The notes beneath the pieces were generated by a model, which searched no databases, was not told where the DNA came from, and saw nothing but the letters and a program-made list of their open reading frames with translations. This document shows, piece after piece, positions 60,358 through 64,000 of a stretch of DNA of 64,000 nt. Source of the stretch: an uncultured Muribaculaceae bacterium (GTDB taxonomy: Bacteria > Bacteroidota > Bacteroidia > Bacteroidales > Muribaculaceae); assembly GCA_910579185.1 (NCBI GenBank), contig CAJTTG010000003.1:124001-188000 (forward strand), in the 5' to 3' direction. Each line of letters begins with the position of its first letter. The stretch's first letter is position 1. Made by a program: the position numbers and the translations under genes.

Positions 60358-61722
60358 TTATTGGTTGGACTTCTGGTCGGGTTGCCGGTCGGGATCGCGT
60401 GGTTGCTGTTGCTGTTCGCGTCTGTCACCGCGTTCGCGTTGCCGTCCGCGACGACGGTCGTTGTTGCGGTTGCGGTTTTGCGGACGTTCGGCAGCTCCGT
60501 TCTCTCTTGACATCTTGCCCTCTTTGGGTTCTGATGAGTCGGATGATGTGGTTTCGGCTGAATCGTCGCGCCGCTCTTTGGCCGGGCCGTCTTTTTTCGG
60601 CTTGCGTTTCTTTTTCTTCCGCTTGGAATCGAAACGCGATATGTTGTCCTGATCAAGGAGGTCGGCGTAAGGCTTTTTCTGTTTTGTCGAGTCGTCATCG
60701 TCGGGGAGCAGCGAAAGTGGCTTTTCTCCGGCTTTGTTCATTGCAATGACTTCAAAAGCGCGGTCGGCACTGATCGTGACAAGGTTGGCCGGAATGTTCT
60801 TGTCGGTGCTATAGGTTATCTGACGGTTGAATACGTCGAATTTGAAGTGATAATATGTGGAGTCGGCTGTTTCAAGACGCACATCTTTTCCCGGCAGACG
60901 CTTGAGAGCCTCCACGTATGTGTCGACTTCAAAGTTGAGGCAGCATTTGAGTTTTGCGCATTGTCCGGCAAGTTTCTGGGGATTGAGCGAGATGTCCTGA
61001 AAGCGAGCGGCGGCTGTGCCTACACTGACAAAGTTGGTCATCCAGCTGGCACAGCAGAGCGGTCGGCCGCAGGGGCCTATGCCGCCGATGCGTCCGGCTT
61101 CCTGACGTGCACCGATCTGCTTCATCTCAATCCTGACTTTGAATGCATCGGCAAGAACTTTGATGAGCTGACGGAAGTCGACGCGTTCGTCGGCGATATA
61201 ATAGAATATCGCTTTGTTGCCGTCGCCCTGATATTCCACGTCGCCGATCTTCATGTTGAGTTTCAGATCTTCGGCAATCTTGCGTGCGCGGATCATCGTG
61301 TCGTTCTCTTTGGCTCTGGCTTCCTCGAATCTGTCGAGATCGGCCGGTTTGGCTTTACGGAGCACGCGTTTAATCTCGGTGTCGCTTTTCATGCCGGCTT
61401 TGCGCATCTGTCGGGCTACGAGTTCCCCGGTCAGGGTGACTTGACCGATATCGTGGCCTGGAGCGGCTTCAACAGCGACAATGTCGCCGATCGCGAGTGG
61501 CAGATGGAGCGAGTTACGGTAGAATCCTTTCCGGGTGTTCTTGAACTGTACTTCAACAATGTCGAAACTCGACTTATGACCGGGAATGTCGGCCAGCCAG
61601 TCGTAGCAGTGCAGTTTGCCTCTCGGATGTCTGTGGCAACATCCGGATCCATTGCGGACAGGCGCGTTTCCGGAATCTTTGCGTGCGGATTCTTCGGCTA
61701 TGTTATCGTTTTCTGTAGCCAT
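60358..61722 (-). CDS. ricT: PSP1/RicT-family protein
   Basis: A 454-residue protein whose core (about 70-330) is the PSP1/YaaT domain, with CGRPLCCASW and CAKLKCCLNFEVD cysteine pairs. RicT in Bacillus acts with RicA and RicF in RNase Y control, and here the gene lies two bases behind rny. The last 100 residues are Lys/Arg/Asp/Gln-rich and probably disordered. The N-terminus has further cysteines (CCHRHPRGKLHCYDW). Confidence 0.88.
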   Translation of the reverse strand: MATENDNIAEESARKDSGNAPVRNGSGCCHRHPRGKLHCYDWLADIPGHKSSFDIVEVQFKNTRKGFYRNSLHLPLAIGDIVAVEAAPGHDIGQVTLTGELVARQMRKAGMKSDTEIKRVLRKAKPADLDRFEEARAKENDTMIRARKIAEDLKLNMKIGDVEYQGDGNKAIFYYIADERVDFRQLIKVLADAFKVRIEMKQIGARQEAGRIGGIGPCGRPLCCASWMTNFVSVGTAAARFQDISLNPQKLAGQCAKLKCCLNFEVDTYVEALKRLPGKDVRLETADSTYYHFKFDVFNRQITYSTDKNIPANLVTISADRAFEVIAMNKAGEKPLSLLPDDDDSTKQKKPYADLLDQDNISRFDSKRKKKKRKPKKDGPAKERRDDSAETTSSDSSEPKEGKMSRENGAAERPQNRNRNNDRRRGRQRERGDRREQQQQPRDPDRQPDQKSNQ

Positions 61723-61724
61723 GG

Positions 61725-63272
61725 TTATTTAGCGAAGCTGACCGAACGGGTTTCACGAATCACGGTGATCTTCACCTGTCCGGGATAGGTCATTTCGTCC
61801 TGGATGCGTTTAGCGATCTCGGCCGAGAGTTTTTCAGTTTCAACATCGTCGATCTTGTCTGCGCCAACGATAACACGGAGCTCGCGACCGGCCTGGATAG
61901 CATAGGTCTTGATCACACCGGGATAGCTGAGGGCAAGCTGTTCAAGATCGTTGAGGCGTTTGATATAGGCCTCGACCATTTCGCGGCGAGCACCGGGACG
62001 GGCACCGGAGATGGCGTCGCAAACCTGCACGATCGGAGCCAGAAGTGAGGTCATCTCCACTTCGTCGTGGTGTGCGCCGATGGCGTTGCAGATCTCGGGC
62101 TTTTCTTTGTATTTCTCAGCCAGTTTCATGCCGAGCAGTGCGTGGGGCAGTTCGGGCTCTTCGTCGGGCACTTTGCCTATGTCATGGAGCAATCCGGCGC
62201 GACGCGCTTTTTTGGGATTCAGACCAAGTTCCGAGGCCATAACGGCACAAAGGTTGGCTGTTTCGCGTGAGTGCTGCAGGAGGTTCTGCCCGTAGCTTGA
62301 ACGGTATTTCATTTTGCCTACAAGGCGCACAAGCTCCGGATGGAGGCCGTGGATGCCGAGGTCGATGGCGGTGCGTTTGCCGGTCTCGATGATCTCCTCC
62401 TCAACCTGACGGCGCACTTTGGCAACTACTTCTTCGATGCGTGCCGGGTGGATTCGTCCGTCGTTAACGAGCTGATGGAGAGCCAGACGTGCAATTTCAC
62501 GGCGGACGGGATCAAAACCTGAGAGGACAATTGCCTCGGGGGTGTCGTCGACTATGATCTCGATTCCTGTGGCGGCTTCAAGAGCGCGGATGTTGCGGCC
62601 TTCACGTCCGATGATGCGTCCCTTGATCTCGTCGGAATCTATCTGGAATACGGTGACGGAGTTTTCGATAGCAGTTTCGGTAGCTACTCTCTGGATAGAC
62701 TGCACGACGATGCGTTTTGCTTCTTTGTTGGCTGTCAGCTTGGCTTCGTCCATGATGTCGTTGATGTAGCTTTGGGCGGCGGTTTTTGCTTCATCTTTAA
62801 GAGATTCGATGAGTTTTTCCTTGGCTTCTTCCGATGACAGGCCTGACATGCGTTCAAGCTCTTCCTGGGCTTTGCGCTGGAGCAGGTCGAGCTCGTTCTT
62901 GCGTCCCTCGAGAGCTGCGAGCTGGTCATTGAGTTTCGCACGGGTCTGCTCGTTTTCGTTTCGTGCGCGTTGGTTTTCGCTCTGCTGCTGGTTTAGCTGC
63001 AATTCGCGCTGTTTGAGCTTGCTTTCTGTCGACTGGGCTTTCTGCATGCGCTGTGAAGCCTGTTTCTCAGCATCGGAGAGGATCTTCAATTCTTCTTCGC
63101 GCGCTTCAAGCAACTTGTTTTTCTTCATCACTTCGGCTTCAGCCTCGGCCTCTTCAATGATAGCTTTGGCTCTGCTGCGTGCCATGTTGCGCTGAACTAT
63201 AATTGTGCCGATCACACCAATCGCCAAAGCCGCGATCGCTGATAAGGCCACATAAAGTATCATATTGTCCAT
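61725..63272 (-). CDS. rny: Ribonuclease Y
   Basis: A membrane-bound endoribonuclease of 515 residues. An N-terminal helix (ILYVALSAIAALAIGVIGTI) is followed by a long coiled coil (about 30-200), a KH domain (GRIIGREGRNIRALEAATGIEIIVDDTPEAI) and an HD domain (LLHDIGKVPD). The ricT gene behind it may encode a regulator. Confidence 0.95.
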   Translation of the reverse strand: MDNMILYVALSAIAALAIGVIGTIIVQRNMARSRAKAIIEEAEAEAEVMKKNKLLEAREEELKILSDAEKQASQRMQKAQSTESKLKQRELQLNQQQSENQRARNENEQTRAKLNDQLAALEGRKNELDLLQRKAQEELERMSGLSSEEAKEKLIESLKDEAKTAAQSYINDIMDEAKLTANKEAKRIVVQSIQRVATETAIENSVTVFQIDSDEIKGRIIGREGRNIRALEAATGIEIIVDDTPEAIVLSGFDPVRREIARLALHQLVNDGRIHPARIEEVVAKVRRQVEEEIIETGKRTAIDLGIHGLHPELVRLVGKMKYRSSYGQNLLQHSRETANLCAVMASELGLNPKKARRAGLLHDIGKVPDEEPELPHALLGMKLAEKYKEKPEICNAIGAHHDEVEMTSLLAPIVQVCDAISGARPGARREMVEAYIKRLNDLEQLALSYPGVIKTYAIQAGRELRVIVGADKIDDVETEKLSAEIAKRIQDEMTYPGQVKITVIRETRSVSFAK

Positions 63273-63310
63273 TGTGTTGATTATATTGGGTTTGTAATAT
63301 AAGGTTAATA

Positions 63311-63400
63311 AATAAAAATGTCCGCATCACTCACGCCGGGCTTGCGATCCGTTGTGTCGGTTTTCCGGATCAGGCTCGACGATAGTCGGTGCGGGTTTAC
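63311..63400 (-). ncRNA. Candidate 6S-like RNA between zapA and rny
   Basis: The 135-base gap can fold on the minus strand into a rod. The closing stem pairs CCGCA-C-C-G-ACT (from 63394) with AGT-GATGCGG (to 63322). The end hairpin is an exact GATCCG/CGGATC pair (63371-63366 with 63351-63346). An unpaired middle lies between, and a U run lies at 63318-63314. This outline fits 6S RNA, and zapA-linked 6S genes are known in other phyla. The call rests on shape and position only. Confidence 0.4.
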
Positions 63401-63407
63401 AGATTTG

Positions 63408-63704
63408 TTATGACAAGGCGCTCTCGCCTATCAGTATTTTGTCGAGATCGGCCTCGAACCGGCCAAGAAGCTCGTCGGTCTGACGGGCTTGCGCCGCAAG
63501 GTTGAGATAGCCTTTGGCAAACAGCAGTGTCACTTTCGCCAGAATCTCTTGTGGAGTGTTGTCGGCGAACCTATGGCTGTAGGCTTCGTAGGCATGGTTG
63601 ACCTCTTTGGCTACTGCGCGCAACAAAGGTTCTTCATCGGGAACGATTGTCAAAGCCAGCTTAGTGTTGGCGATGCGCAGCGTTATATCGAGTTTATCTT
63701 TCAT
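63408..63704 (-). CDS. zapA: Cell division protein ZapA
   Basis: A 98-residue protein with the ZapA layout: KLDITLRIANTKLALTIVPDEEPLLRAVAKEVN in the head, then a coiled tail. ZapA joins FtsZ filaments. It follows a coiled-coil gene by four bases, as in many Bacteroidetes. Confidence 0.88.
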   Translation of the reverse strand: MKDKLDITLRIANTKLALTIVPDEEPLLRAVAKEVNHAYEAYSHRFADNTPQEILAKVTLLFAKGYLNLAAQARQTDELLGRFEADLDKILIGESALS

Positions 63705-63708
63705 CGCA

Positions 63709-64000
63709 TCATTCTTTTAGCTCGTTGATGCATTTGTCTATGTCCCGCACCAATCCAGCTAAAAACGCCCGGCTTTTCTCAACGTCCTCGCGTCCTGGGG
63801 CTATGATGCCCATCATCCGCAGTTGCTCTATCTGGCGGTCTTTCGCGGTTAGTTCCCGTTCTTGACGTTCGATGGCTTTTTCCAGATCGCTGATTCTCTG
63901 TCGCATTGACGCGTTTTCTTCCTCAAGCAGAGCGTAGCGCTTAATAATGAGCTGCGCTTTGCCTTTCAGGCTGTCAAGTCGTTGCTGCAGATCGCCGGCC
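63709..64000 (-). CDS. Coiled-coil protein upstream of zapA (partial)
   Basis: The frame is open from the TAA at 63709 to the window edge, 97 codons. An internal ATG at 63906 is not the start, since coiled-coil sequence (DLQQRLDSLKGKAQLIIKRYALLEEENASM) continues upstream of it. The protein is a heptad-rich helix with a C-terminal SRAFLAGLVRDIDKCINELKE. It resembles ZapB-type division partners in layout only. The true start lies just beyond the window. Confidence 0.72.
   Translation of the reverse strand, partial: AGDLQQRLDSLKGKAQLIIKRYALLEEENASMRQRISDLEKAIERQERELTAKDRQIEQLRMMGIIAPGREDVEKSRAFLAGLVRDIDKCINELKE

Noticed and set aside
60342..60698. Long N-terminal extension of GldH rich in Thr, Lys and Asn
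   Set aside because: It is the antisense-frame shadow of the disordered RicT tail; the lipoprotein signal begins at 60341.

Overview
This window looks like a chromosome segment of a Bacteroidales bacterium, possibly of the Muribaculaceae type. The evidence is the recurrent Bacteroidetes promoter (TTTG, 19-21 bases, TAnnTTTG), scarce Shine-Dalgarno sites, GldH, DUF4827 and DUF4296 lipoproteins, a pyrophosphate-dependent phosphofructokinase and C-terminal sorting-like domains. The family assignment is inference. No tRNA, rRNA or CRISPR array was seen.

Bases 1-8760 are accessory DNA. At the left edge is a small AT-rich cassette, read leftward: a 37-residue cysteine-containing peptide with its own promoter, an attenuator-like hairpin, and a PqqD-radical SAM maturase cut by the window edge. 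This looks like a RiPP system. Next comes an integrative mobilizable element: relaxase, MobC, candidate oriT, DUF3987 protein, small HTH protein, membrane protein, tyrosine recombinase and a protein with four tandem HTH modules. It stops beside the mnmE terminator.

Bases 8829-15169 form a leftward operon-like run: rmlB, rmlA, two FdtA-like ketoisomerases, a sugar aminotransferase, a secreted nuclease and mnmE. It suggests synthesis of a dTDP-3-amino-3,6-dideoxyhexose. Bases 15399-19527 hold three tandem OmpA-family genes, each with its own promoter and terminator and with nearly identical 3' ends.

Bases 19561-30819 are a polymorphic toxin locus. A secreted protein with a sorting-like C-terminus precedes a 2142-residue RHS protein with an AT-rich JAB-like toxin tip, an overlapping candidate immunity lipoprotein, and three more AT-rich secreted orphans. 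A palindromic repeat, usually ending in a complete promoter, stands before three of the transcription units.

Bases 30949-64000 are mostly housekeeping. Rightward: nrnA, a DUF4827 lipoprotein, glmM, an NlpC/P60 peptidase, an OmpA lipoprotein, a reductase/flavodoxin/acetyltransferase operon, cstA and a PHP phosphatase, a CotH pair, ileS, a DksA-like protein, lspA and a DUF4296 lipoprotein. Leftward: manA, pfp, an M16-like protein with kdsB, an LptF/G permease with tgt, queD-queE, a CCA-type nucleotidyltransferase, an M24 peptidase, an HAD phosphatase, gldH, ricT, rny, a possible 6S-like RNA, zapA and a coiled-coil partner.
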